Of a stretch of DNA of 37,183 nt, positions 7,797 to 15,729 are shown piece by piece. Position numbers and translations under genes: made by a program. This DNA is from Colwellia psychrerythraea. GTDB lineage: Bacteria > Pseudomonadota > Gammaproteobacteria > Enterobacterales > Alteromonadaceae. Location: assembly GCA_002163005.1 (NCBI GenBank), contig MAAF01000067.1, forward strand, positions 1 to 37,183, given 5' to 3'. The notes beneath the pieces were generated by a model. It did not search any database. It saw only the letters and a program-made list of their open reading frames with translations, and was not told the origin of the DNA. Each line of letters starts with the position of its first letter. Position 1 is the stretch's first letter.

Positions 7797-8368
7797 TTCA
7801 CTACCTTGAAACTACTCGCTCGTTCAAGTCGCTCCCTTAATTTTTTGTTTTGCTCAGTTAAGGCGTTAATTTCTATGCTCATCTGTTCAGTTAAGTCATT
7901 AATTTTTTCTTTTTCACATTGCAAATCTATCTTTAGGTCATTGACTTCAATACTCAAGCTACTGATGTCATCATTTTGCCTAGAAATCATCTTTTCCTTT
8001 AGCTTTACAAGATCTTCCCAATAGGCCAAACCCTTTTTTGTAAATGCTACTTCTTGTTCTTCTTGTTTAATTTTTAACTTATCTATAAGCGCTTGAAGTT
8101 CTAGTTTAGTCATCCCGCCTTTAAGGTCGGACATAAAGCTATTTAGAGCGTTTTCATTGGTGCCCGTGACCCCAGTAAGTGGATCACACCATCTACGAAA
8201 CATGGGAATAGACTTCGGCATATCTTTGTAGAATATTGGGAGGTCATTTTTATACAGGTCATTGCCATTGCTATCTTGGGCTAGCGGTAAGCCTTGCTTT
8301 ATCCACTTTTCAATCAATACGACTTTAGTTTTAATGTTATTCCTCGCCTCGACTTGCATACGATTCAT
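7793..8368 (-). CDS. Coiled-coil accessory protein of recombinase operon
   Basis: 191 residues. The N-terminal half (NIKTKVVLIEKWIKQGLP, then FYKDMPKSIPMFRRWCD) looks like a compact domain with a possible helix-turn-helix. The C-terminal half, about residues 90-185, is a long coiled coil (KLKIKQEEQEVAF ... INALTEQNKKLRERLERA). It begins within the stop of the 759-residue recombinase gene (TAATG overlap), which indicates coupled translation. Position right after two recombinase genes matches the accessory protein of known recombinase trios (for example GmtX of Gamma-Mobile-Trio islands). That correspondence is by layout and needs a profile search. Confidence 0.75.
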   Translation of the reverse strand: MNRMQVEARNNIKTKVVLIEKWIKQGLPLAQDSNGNDLYKNDLPIFYKDMPKSIPMFRRWCDPLTGVTGTNENALNSFMSDLKGGMTKLELQALIDKLKIKQEEQEVAFTKKGLAYWEDLVKLKEKMISRQNDDISSLSIEVNDLKIDLQCEKEKINDLTEQMSIEINALTEQNKKLRERLERASSFKVVK

Positions 8369-10647
8369 TATTCAAACTCCTGATATTGACTTATAACTTT
8401 TTTCAGATCGTTGATTGATCCCTTTGTTTGCTCTATTTCAAGTGGTGTTAATGCACTGCCGCTAAAGATGTCATCGATTGAATCTGATGATAGCTTGCTT
8501 TCTAAAACCTCTTTTTGAATTACGAGGTTCTTGATGTTTTGGGGTTGTACATCATGATATGCACAGCCTTGACAGAAAACTCCAGAGGCATGCTCTCTCT
8601 CTATCTCATTAGTAGATTTATTGGTGCATTTACCCTCTGAAAAATCGGCGATGTCCTCCGAATTTGTACAATTACCGTGATCGTACACCTCAACACGATA
8701 CCCTTTACCTTCAAGGTGTTTGGCTAAGTCTTTAGCTTGTTTTACTTTGACATCGTTGTTTAGTTCACTGTAAACTGTATCTCTATGGATTTTTCCGTAT
8801 ATCGCACGAACCACTCTCTGGAATGAACCATAGCTTTTAATATCAAGGGCGTTTTGCACAAGCGATAACAACTTTTCACTTCTCGCATCTTCAAATATTT
8901 TATAAAACTCTGTGTCCTCTGTCTGGCTCGCCGTTGGTATAAACTTAACAGGTATAACGTCTTGAATGCTTTTACCTACTTGCCGCGCATCCGGATCTGT
9001 GACATAAATTTCGGTCTTTTCTTCAGAATCATGTCCATAATGTTGCTGTAGAGCCCTTATGTCAGGATTATCAAACTGGTGAAAGTACATTACCGCAAAA
9101 TAACGACGAAATTGCTTAGGAGTCGGTACATCAATATTTAGGCGTGTAAATTCGTAACGCATTGGGTTTTGCGTTGCCGTGTTTGCAGACAACTCAAGCA
9201 TAGATCCCTGACCGCCGTTAGTGCCTATAAGAGAATTCTGGAATAGTGAAGTTGTTTCTGTATAGTTATTGCAGCAGCTCTCATTGAGGGCATCGAGTTT
9301 TACCAAAATCTGCCCAACAATAGGGCCAATCGTAATATTGCGTTTGATAAAGTCATCTACTTGATCTTTTGAAACATAGTGACTCAGTTCGGTCATCTGT
9401 TTATTTTCATCATAATTATAATCATTGCGATGAATTCCTTGATACTCCCCGACAACCTCTTCTGCACGAAACCCAGTAAACAGTAGCACTAGGTTGGCGG
9501 CAGCACCTTTGAATGCCTTCAGGGCCCCTGCCAGAGTGATATGGTATTTATATAACGCATCGAATTTATCCTTATCCTCTTTGTACAATTGTTTGAACCC
9601 ACAAATGTGGTAATCAGTGCCACTTAAGGCGATAGTATGCTGTCCGCTACAGAAGTCAGCCAATCCATTTGCGATGAGATGACTCCCAAATTCAGGGTCT
9701 TCAATAAGATTTCTTGCCTTATTAAATAGATCACCGATTATCTTTTTGTTACGTAAAACATCAAACAACGCCTTGGTCAATATGGTTACCTGATCAACGG
9801 ATGGTGTGGGAGTTCGTTCAGGATCTAATGTAGAAATTTCCTTAGCCAACTTATCAGGATTGGTTACGGGGGATGATAACGCTTCATTCCTGAATAGCGC
9901 ATTGAGAGCCTGAAAAGCTTTAAAGTAATACCTTACTGAATATTCAACCTTGGTTGCATTTCCATTATACGCGTACGGGGTTCGAAGGTTGCTAGGAACA
10001 TTGAGGTGCGAAATAATTTCTTCTGGTATATCGTTAATAGACTTATTAAACTGCGCTGTCCCAATAATTTTCTTGAGCTCGGTTAAATCAAACGAACATC
10101 GATTTTTTGTCTTTCCAGTGCCATTGATCAATAACGATTGGCCTTTATACTGTTCATCAAACCGTTGCTTAGTATTTAGGAGGGCATACCATGTCCTTCC
10201 ATCACTTAATTCATTTATTATCGCATCGGTCTGTTTTACACTTGTCTTGATGCTTGTGGCACCGTTTAGCGCTAGGTATTCAATCACTTTGAGGCAAGTG
10301 TGATAAAAATCTGTAATGGTTTTATGTGATGTACTGGATGTCGGTGGTGTGGTGCTAACACGCTCGTTTAGCACTTTTAGTAGCGTGATGACAAATGGTG
10401 TCAAGCATAATGGTTTAACTTGACCATTGTAAGGTAGATGGATATCCGACAGTTTAAATTCTCGTTCTTTGCTATTGCCTTCGATGCCGCTTGTTATATA
10501 TAAAGTTACATCATCCTCATTATGCCAAACTAGTCTCAAGTATTTAGAGTTCAGTGCAATTGATTCGTCGAAAAATGAAACTCTTTGACATCCAGATTTT
10601 TCGTCAAATTTTATAGTAGGTGCGGTGCTTAATGTTAAATTACGCAT
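8368..10647 (-). CDS. Large tyrosine-recombinase-like protein with C-terminal Cys cluster
   Basis: 759 residues, twice the normal integrase length. The catalytic-type domain has Arg in LLFTGFRAEEVVGEY (R394), then KQFRRYFA at 511-518 where HxxR is expected (His replaced by Lys), then QHYGHDSEEKTEIYV with H539 and candidate nucleophile Y548. After it comes an extra ~200-residue region with Cys at about 660, 674, 692 and 695 plus His, in a pattern that could bind zinc. The large N-terminal region (1-280) is of unknown fold. The ATG directly abuts the TAA of the upstream recombinase gene. Architecture recalls the large integrases of GInt and Gamma-Mobile-Trio elements. The second in the operon. 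Confidence 0.82.
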   Translation of the reverse strand: MRNLTLSTAPTIKFDEKSGCQRVSFFDESIALNSKYLRLVWHNEDDVTLYITSGIEGNSKEREFKLSDIHLPYNGQVKPLCLTPFVITLLKVLNERVSTTPPTSSTSHKTITDFYHTCLKVIEYLALNGATSIKTSVKQTDAIINELSDGRTWYALLNTKQRFDEQYKGQSLLINGTGKTKNRCSFDLTELKKIIGTAQFNKSINDIPEEIISHLNVPSNLRTPYAYNGNATKVEYSVRYYFKAFQALNALFRNEALSSPVTNPDKLAKEISTLDPERTPTPSVDQVTILTKALFDVLRNKKIIGDLFNKARNLIEDPEFGSHLIANGLADFCSGQHTIALSGTDYHICGFKQLYKEDKDKFDALYKYHITLAGALKAFKGAAANLVLLFTGFRAEEVVGEYQGIHRNDYNYDENKQMTELSHYVSKDQVDDFIKRNITIGPIVGQILVKLDALNESCCNNYTETTSLFQNSLIGTNGGQGSMLELSANTATQNPMRYEFTRLNIDVPTPKQFRRYFAVMYFHQFDNPDIRALQQHYGHDSEEKTEIYVTDPDARQVGKSIQDVIPVKFIPTASQTEDTEFYKIFEDARSEKLLSLVQNALDIKSYGSFQRVVRAIYGKIHRDTVYSELNNDVKVKQAKDLAKHLEGKGYRVEVYDHGNCTNSEDIADFSEGKCTNKSTNEIEREHASGVFCQGCAYHDVQPQNIKNLVIQKEVLESKLSSDSIDDIFSGSALTPLEIEQTKGSINDLKKVISQYQEFE

Positions 10648-12450
10648 TTAGGACTCCTTCGAGGTTATTTTTTTCATTAATGACGAAAACAACTTGGGCT
10701 TTTTCTTTTGAATAAAAGAGCATAACAGTATATTAAATAAGACTTTTTTTGCGTCGAAGGCACTGAATTTTTCGGTGCTCGTGCTTAGAGAAAAGTAGTT
10801 CGTTCGATAATATTCTCGCGTAACAAGCGCCCTGGCCATCTGTTTTTTGTCCAAAATCAACTTTTTATTCGGGCAATCTTGATTGCACACTTTACCGTTA
10901 CAAAGTTCTCCTTTTGATTGATGGCGATCAGGTGAATCATATGGGTTAGCGCAAGAAGTTCCGTCAGACAAGGCAAAATATTTTTGTTCTTTAGGTAGCT
11001 CACTGTCTGCTACATCACCTTCTTTAGGTAGCTCGCTGTCTGCTACATCACCTTCTTTAGGTAGTTCGCTGTAGAACATATCTGCGGAGTTGGTAACAAA
11101 AACAGCTTCAGATTCGAATTCTCGTAGGAAGCAAAGCATGTTGTGAGCTAGAAACTCAGACATTATATGTTGGTGGATATAGTCTTCTGTCGTTGCTTGT
11201 GACGAATGACCTAGTATTTTTTGAAGTTCGGCTATCGTAAGACCATCAACGAGGTATTTCTTTGTTGCGGTGAGGTTCCTAAGGCCATCTAATGTAAAAG
11301 GTTCAAGATTGTTTTCAGAAATGAAATTTTTACGCCCCTGTCCAGTCAAATACTGAAAATCTTTTACGACAACGTATTCATTGGTGTTGTTATCTTTCCC
11401 TCGCTTCGTAACCCAATCGAAAAGTAACTGATCCCTTTTTAATTTAATGTTGTGCGAGTCAATTAGCGCTTTTGTCACTTCATAATGTTTGAGTAATAGT
11501 TGGATTGCTCGCCACTGCGGTCTATCTCGATTCGTGATAATTTTGTCGGCTAGTATTTTATTCACTTTGGGTTTGAAGGGATCGTTGATAATGACGCTCG
11601 CCTTATTAGCTATGATGTTATCCATCGTTAAAGCTAGCCATACATCAGTATTGTCGGGAATTTCTAGCTTTAAGATGATCATAACGCAGAGCAGAGTTCG
11701 ACTTGAGAGCGAGCCTCTAACTTCTGTTGTATATAGAGAAAGGTTGACACCTGCATTACCTGGCTTTAGAAACTGATTGAATTGTTTGAGGCTCTTCTTG
11801 TATTGATAAGAATTATAGTTGTGGATATCTGGACGGGTTGGAAAGTCTTTGGTTAGGCGAAGTAATTCAATGTGTTCATCTATTTCTTTGATGGCAGCAT
11901 TGTGTAGTTCATTATGTTTAGTCAGCAACGCCGCTGAAGCCATGTCCTTGCCCTCTTCGGCAGTTTTAGCGCCTTCCAGAGCTTTAGCTAAAGTGCTTTT
12001 GCTACTTTTACCATTAATCTGTCGTGGTGCCTTCTTGGTGTCATGGGTTCTGTATCGAGGCCAATCACTGATTTTTCGACCACAGTTCAATCGTTCATCG
12101 ATGCTAGCCATTAAATTGCAAGATGTAGTTACATAAGGCTTGGGTATATGCCCTTCATTTGCGTGGCTATGAAGTTGACTGCGAAATATCATTATCTCGT
12201 CCAGCGACAGATCGCTAACGTTACTCTTTAGAATAGATAATAGGTCTGTATCTATTTTCTTCAATAAGTGATTTAGTGCAGAGTAGCCTTTACTGCTTTT
12301 TTTTCCATTGCCTATCCCAGACTCTACCATTTTAACGAGTAATGAGTTATTTGAGACAGTCGTTGGCAATGTCATTTTGATCGGACTGGCAGTGTTGCCT
12401 AGACGATCTTCTAGGAAGATAAAAGTAAACTGATTCTCTATCATTCGCAT
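10648..12450 (-). CDS. Divergent tyrosine-recombinase-like protein, first gene of operon
   Basis: About 600 residues. The C-terminal recombinase signature is visible as LTIAELQKILGHSSQATTEDYIHQ, with the His of LGHSS and the nucleophile-position Tyr nine residues later. The HxxR box reads DGLR (His replaced by Asp), and the first catalytic Arg is not seen where alignment predicts it (LLCVMIILKLEIPDNTDVWL), so the enzyme may be inactive or need a partner. After the domain come an 11-residue tandem repeat (DSELPKEGDVA, 2.6 copies) and a Cys cluster (C509, C526, C531, C535 in the long form) of possible zinc-binding type. A GTG at 12477 also opens the frame; ATG at 12450 or 12444 is more credible, with AAGAG upstream. 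The gene starts at the island edge and has a strong promoter. Confidence 0.78.
   Translation of the reverse strand: MRMIENQFTFIFLEDRLGNTASPIKMTLPTTVSNNSLLVKMVESGIGNGKKSSKGYSALNHLLKKIDTDLLSILKSNVSDLSLDEIMIFRSQLHSHANEGHIPKPYVTTSCNLMASIDERLNCGRKISDWPRYRTHDTKKAPRQINGKSSKSTLAKALEGAKTAEEGKDMASAALLTKHNELHNAAIKEIDEHIELLRLTKDFPTRPDIHNYNSYQYKKSLKQFNQFLKPGNAGVNLSLYTTEVRGSLSSRTLLCVMIILKLEIPDNTDVWLALTMDNIIANKASVIINDPFKPKVNKILADKIITNRDRPQWRAIQLLLKHYEVTKALIDSHNIKLKRDQLLFDWVTKRGKDNNTNEYVVVKDFQYLTGQGRKNFISENNLEPFTLDGLRNLTATKKYLVDGLTIAELQKILGHSSQATTEDYIHQHIMSEFLAHNMLCFLREFESEAVFVTNSADMFYSELPKEGDVADSELPKEGDVADSELPKEQKYFALSDGTSCANPYDSPDRHQSKGELCNGKVCNQDCPNKKLILDKKQMARALVTREYYRTNYFSLSTSTEKFSAFDAKKVLFNILLCSFIQKKKPKLFSSLMKKITSKES
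10987..11071. repeat. 33-bp in-frame tandem repeat within recombinase gene
   Basis: Unit starting TTCTTTAGGTAGCTCACTGT occurs at 10987-11019, 11020-11052 and partly at 11053-11071. The first two copies differ by a single base (CACTG/CGCTG). On the coding strand each unit gives the 11 residues DSELPKEGDVA, lying between the catalytic domain and the Cys cluster. Copy number may vary by slippage without shifting the frame. Confidence 0.9.
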
Positions 12451-12492
12451 GTAACTCTTGATTATTAGTATCAACACCTTTAGGGTGTATAT

Positions 12493-12520
12493 ATAATAAG
12501 GAGTTCGTTAATCATGTCAA
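12493..12520 (-). promoter_or_regulatory. Sigma-70-type promoter of the recombinase operon
   Basis: On the minus strand TTGACA (12520-12515) is a perfect -35 box, followed after 16 bases by TATTAT (12498-12493); an overlapping TTATAT gives a spacing of 18. Transcription would begin near 12486, giving a short leader to the ATG at 12450. The promoter lies entirely within ~50 bases of the nrdB junction at about 12541, and its -35 box overlaps the first codons of the plus-strand nrdB-tail ORF. Integration or excision there may change what lies upstream of the promoter. Confidence 0.6.
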
Positions 12521-12615
12521 CATTTATAACAGAACATTTCGAAATATCTAGTTATTTGGTTGGGCAAGTAGACTCTTCCGTTGATGCTGACGATTTTGAC
12601 GACTTTGACTTGTAA
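12514..12615 (+). pseudogene. nrdB: C-terminal tail fragment of ribonucleotide reductase beta subunit NrdB
   Basis: The 33-codon ORF ends EISSYLVGQVDSSVDADDF then DDFDL. This corresponds to the C-terminal tail of class Ia NrdB (E. coli ends [20 protein letters not shown] then NFQL), including the conserved Tyr of SSYLVGQ used in radical transfer and the tail that docks NrdB on NrdA. The match begins at about 12541; the codons before it (MSTFITEHF) do not look like NrdB and an in-frame stop lies at 12481. No NrdB body exists in the window, so the gene is split, very probably by the island. An ATG with AAGGAG 11 bases upstream means the tail could be translated as a separate peptide. The next gene, yfaE, is the normal nrdB neighbour, which confirms the assignment. 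Confidence 0.85.
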
Positions 12616-12658
12616 TCAAAATATGCTGATGGTACTCGCCTTACTTTAAGCGCTTTGA

Positions 12659-12970
12659 ATGTGTATGAATGTAAAAAACACGAGTCAAGATGAGAAGGAT
12701 ACCATCAAATTGCAGCTTAAAATTAACGTTCAGAGTAAGGTTGTTCATTATGAAAATAATAAACAAACCTTACTTGATTGTTTAGAGTCGGCCAATGTAG
12801 AAGTACATTATCATTGTCGTGATGGGTTTTGTGGTGCATGCAGAGTAACGTTAGTGGAAGGTGAAATTAACTACCCGTTAGGTGAGCCTTTAGCATATGT
12901 CGGTGACAATGAAATATTGCCTTGTTGCTGTATTCCTGTTACTGATATTACCTTGTTAATAGACGAATAG
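12659..12970 (+). CDS. yfaE: 2Fe-2S ferredoxin, YfaE-like, partner of NrdB
   Basis: 103-residue plant-type [2Fe-2S] ferredoxin. The cluster ligands are visible as HCRDGFCGACRV (Cys-x4-Cys-x2-Cys) and the fourth Cys in EILPCCCIPV. The GEPLAYVGDNEILPCCC segment is typical of YfaE. In E. coli YfaE supplies electrons to build and maintain the diferric-tyrosyl radical of NrdB and is encoded right after nrdB; the nrdB tail lies 43 bases upstream here. The start may be at Met1 or Met3; the ribosome site is weak, so translation may have depended on coupling or co-transcription with nrdB. With the island inserted, its original promoter (upstream of nrdA/nrdB) is presumably separated from it by the whole island, and how it is expressed now is unclear. 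Confidence 0.88.
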   Translation: MCMNVKNTSQDEKDTIKLQLKINVQSKVVHYENNKQTLLDCLESANVEVHYHCRDGFCGACRVTLVEGEINYPLGEPLAYVGDNEILPCCCIPVTDITLLIDE

Positions 12971-13037
12971 TCTAAAGAGCCAGAGCTCTGATTGATAAAT
13001 ATTTCAAACGTTAGTTATCTCTTAAACAGAGTTTAGG

Positions 13038-13388
13038 TTAACTAACATCCAAGAGTAACTCTATTCCTTTCATCACTCGGTTAATCTCTGGTGATAGCTT
13101 CGAAAATAAGCGATCAAAATCTTCCCGCTTATCATCATTGACCGCTAGATCGAATACTTTAGTTGCTTCAAATAAGTCTATAGCACCAACAGAACATGCA
13201 ACCCCTTTTAATGTATGAACAATGTGTTTTACAGAATCTATATCCTTTTCCTGTATTGCGCTTTGTAATTTATCTCCATCTAGATAATGGTCTTGATAAA
13301 ACATCACTAATATCTCTTTGAATAATGCTTCATCACCTAACACATTGCTAACGCCGACATCAAAATCAATACCATTAAAGTTCGCCAT
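13038..13388 (-). CDS. HPt phosphotransfer protein
   Basis: About 116 residues forming one histidine-phosphotransfer four-helix domain. The phospho-accepting His is in VKHIVHTLKGVACSVGA, with the typical LKG after it, and the preceding helix (DEALFKEILVMFYQDH) is canonical. The ATG at 13388 is preferred because GGGA lies upstream; the longer in-frame start at 13454 is TTG and lacks a ribosome site. It is the last gene of the signalling cluster, next to a hybrid kinase and two receiver proteins, so it can shuttle phosphate between them. In Pseudomonas aeruginosa the HPt protein HptB controls HsbR, the counterpart of the REC-PP2C protein encoded at 16911-18674. Confidence 0.88.
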   Translation of the reverse strand: MANFNGIDFDVGVSNVLGDEALFKEILVMFYQDHYLDGDKLQSAIQEKDIDSVKHIVHTLKGVACSVGAIDLFEATKVFDLAVNDDKREDFDRLFSKLSPEINRVMKGIELLLDVS

Positions 13389-13554
13389 GATTATATTTCC
13401 CTGCAAAGAATCATTTGTATCGTCAGTACTCATTAAACTAACGATTATTTTCAATCGTTATAGTCGTTGTAAAGCTAATATTATTTGGCAATCAATAGAC
13501 TAAAAAATAATTAATTTCTATATGACAAGAAATACAACGACCAATGTTTTTATA

Positions 13555-15729
13555 TTATATAACTAAAAATTCAGCTAACTCCTTTGAATTAAATGGCTTC
13601 CTCAGTACAGGATAATCCCAGCTCCGATCTTCAATGGCAATGTAGCCACTAATTGAAAATACATTAATATCAGGAAATTTCTCTTTCACTATACTCACTG
13701 CTTCTTTACCAGATAAATCTGGTAAAATCATATCTGTAATGAATATATCAAAGATAATGCCGTTGTTAATTTTTTCTATTAATTGCTCTTTATTATTAGC
13801 AACAACAACATTAGCCCCCTTACTTTCTAAGAACAGAGCGACGAATTCAGCAATACTTATTTCATCATCAAGTACTAATATATTAGTGTTTTGATAACTT
13901 AGTGACGGTGTTTTTGACTCGTTAGCTAAATATTTTTCTTCTAATACTTTGCATTTAAAAACAAGAGTGAAATGCGCACCACCAAGTTCACTCGTGCCTT
14001 CAACTTGGATCAGGCCATTATGTTTATACATAGTACTGTAAACATTTGCCAAGCCAATACCATTGCCTTTATTTACTGATTTAGAACTGTAGAATGGGTC
14101 AAATATTCTCGTTAAATTCTCTTTTGCGATACCAACACCACTATCTTTAACATGAATTTCTAAACGATTACTCTCAAGCAAGTTGGCTGATATATCTATT
14201 TGGCCACTGAGTCCTTTTTCTTCGATAGCATCTTGGGCATTGAGCACTAAATTTAATAAAATATTAATGAACTCCCCTTGGGGGAAGTTTATCAAACAGT
14301 GCATGGGCTGAAAATTAAAGGTGACATTAATGGTACTTAACAACAACTGCTTAAACAAATATTGATTATCATAAATATCTTGAATAGGGTCAAAACTGAC
14401 AACTTTTACCGTAGGTTTACGAGTGAAAGCTAATAAACGCTCGGTAACATCTTTACCTTTATCGATGGCATTTTTCACTCTATCTATGTATGGAGAGATA
14501 TCTTGCTCACCCCGAGAAAACTTTATCTCCAACATTTCAATGGCACCAAGGGCAACACCTAATACATTATTAATATCATGAGAGACATTGCCAAAAGTAT
14601 TTCCTAATAAAGCTAAACGATTAGAAATAACTTGTTGTTGTTCTTTTCGAAATTTATCGGTGACATTCTCGACGATCCAAATATAGATGCCTTCATCAGC
14701 TTCATAAGTTACTGATAAATCAAATACCGAATTGTAGTTATCAAAGCTGATATTATTCTCTTTAATTTGACCTTGTTCTTTCGCCTGTTTTTTAAATTCC
14801 ATATACTCGGTGATACTAAAGTTAATATAATTAAAGAGTACCGCACTCGCGTCATCATGGTGGGGGGATATGTCTTGATAAACGACATTATCGTTATCGT
14901 CGATAAAAAATATAGGCACCTTTATGGTAAAATTAACCATCGCCAATAACTTTAATTTTTCAAATAAATCTTCACTGCGTGTAATATCTTTGTATACACC
15001 AAATACCGCCAGCGCTATGCCATTACTATCACGTTCAACCTCAGCAATAATCTCAACTTTAACTTTCTTACCTGCTGACTGCGTTAACTGTGTCTTAAAG
15101 TGAAATGGTTGTTGTTGATGAATAGCATTATGAAAGCTGGTACGAAATTTAGATCTATCCTTTGCCAACAAGGCATCTATTGAACTTTCAAGGTTTGGTA
15201 TTATTGATTTGTTAGTTAAGCCATGGATACGAAATATTTCTGCTGACCAGTCAAGTGTTGATGATTCAATATCAAACCGCCAATGGCCGGAGTTACTAAT
15301 ACGTTCAGCTAACATGAGCCAATCGTTTTGTTTCTTTAATTGTACGATCATATTCTTAGTAGCAGTAACATCTTTTACCGTACCAAACATTAAACTGGCT
15401 CTACCATCAACCCGTTCAACAACTTTTCCAATCACATGCAACCACAATGCATGCCCTTGATTATTCATAATGGGAATGGTGACATCAATACGATCAATTA
15501 TTCCTTTAACATGTTGTTGTATTTTTCCCTGTACTTCACCCAGGGTATGACTATCTAAATGTTTCTCCCATATATTACTTGAGCCAATTTTCTGTTCATC
15601 TGCATATCCGAGTATTTTCATTAATTGTGCTGAATAATAGATATGTTCATTGATTAGGTCCCATTGCCAGTAAGCCTCATCAATGCCAGTTAGTACTTTA
15701 TGTGTAAAGTCGAGTGATTGTGAGTTCAA
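13555..15729 (-). CDS. Hybrid sensor histidine kinase with PAS domains and C-terminal receiver
   Basis: 724 residues with no membrane segment, so cytoplasmic. Two PAS domains (about 5-125 and 135-250) and a third PAS-like region (265-360) are followed by a HisKA domain with H384 in GNVSHDINNVLG. The ATPase domain has N box LVLNAQDAIEE, G1 DSGVGI and G2 GNGIGLANV. A receiver domain (615-724) has acidic pocket DD (621-622), phospho-acceptor D666 in DIFITDM and Lys in LRKPF. It overlaps the upstream response regulator gene by 4 bases (ATGA). The separate HPt gene lies 100-170 bases downstream. It probably autophosphorylates in response to a cytoplasmic signal and feeds the HPt and the adjacent regulators. 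Confidence 0.9.
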   Translation of the reverse strand: MNSQSLDFTHKVLTGIDEAYWQWDLINEHIYYSAQLMKILGYADEQKIGSSNIWEKHLDSHTLGEVQGKIQQHVKGIIDRIDVTIPIMNNQGHALWLHVIGKVVERVDGRASLMFGTVKDVTATKNMIVQLKKQNDWLMLAERISNSGHWRFDIESSTLDWSAEIFRIHGLTNKSIIPNLESSIDALLAKDRSKFRTSFHNAIHQQQPFHFKTQLTQSAGKKVKVEIIAEVERDSNGIALAVFGVYKDITRSEDLFEKLKLLAMVNFTIKVPIFFIDDNDNVVYQDISPHHDDASAVLFNYINFSITEYMEFKKQAKEQGQIKENNISFDNYNSVFDLSVTYEADEGIYIWIVENVTDKFRKEQQQVISNRLALLGNTFGNVSHDINNVLGVALGAIEMLEIKFSRGEQDISPYIDRVKNAIDKGKDVTERLLAFTRKPTVKVVSFDPIQDIYDNQYLFKQLLLSTINVTFNFQPMHCLINFPQGEFINILLNLVLNAQDAIEEKGLSGQIDISANLLESNRLEIHVKDSGVGIAKENLTRIFDPFYSSKSVNKGNGIGLANVYSTMYKHNGLIQVEGTSELGGAHFTLVFKCKVLEEKYLANESKTPSLSYQNTNILVLDDEISIAEFVALFLESKGANVVVANNKEQLIEKINNGIIFDIFITDMILPDLSGKEAVSIVKEKFPDINVFSISGYIAIEDRSWDYPVLRKPFNSKELAEFLVI

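Larger units (their letters stand above)
1..12540. mobile_element. Integrated genomic island, right part (left end outside window)
   Basis: Inferred unit. The right edge is placed near 12541 because the downstream bases encode the C-terminal tail of NrdB with no NrdB body upstream, and the adjoining minus-strand operon consists of recombinase genes starting right at that edge, as integrase genes usually do. Inside are further mobility genes (IS110 fragment, serine recombinase, IS21 relic) and a regulator/helicase cargo unit. No second copy of the nrdB tail or of a junction repeat was seen to the left, so the other end is probably beyond position 1. It is also possible that positions 1-1260 belong to another, nested or neighbouring element. 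Confidence 0.6.

Noticed and set aside
10987..11071. Tandem repeat considered as a CRISPR-like array
   Set aside because: Units are head-to-tail with no spacers and stay in frame in a recombinase gene.
12481..12540. Extending the nrdB-tail frame leftwards as real NrdB sequence
   Set aside because: An in-frame stop lies at 12481-12483 and the codons before 12541 do not resemble NrdB.
1..12540. Search for a tRNA gene as attachment site
   Set aside because: No tRNA was seen at the island edge; the junction is in nrdB instead.
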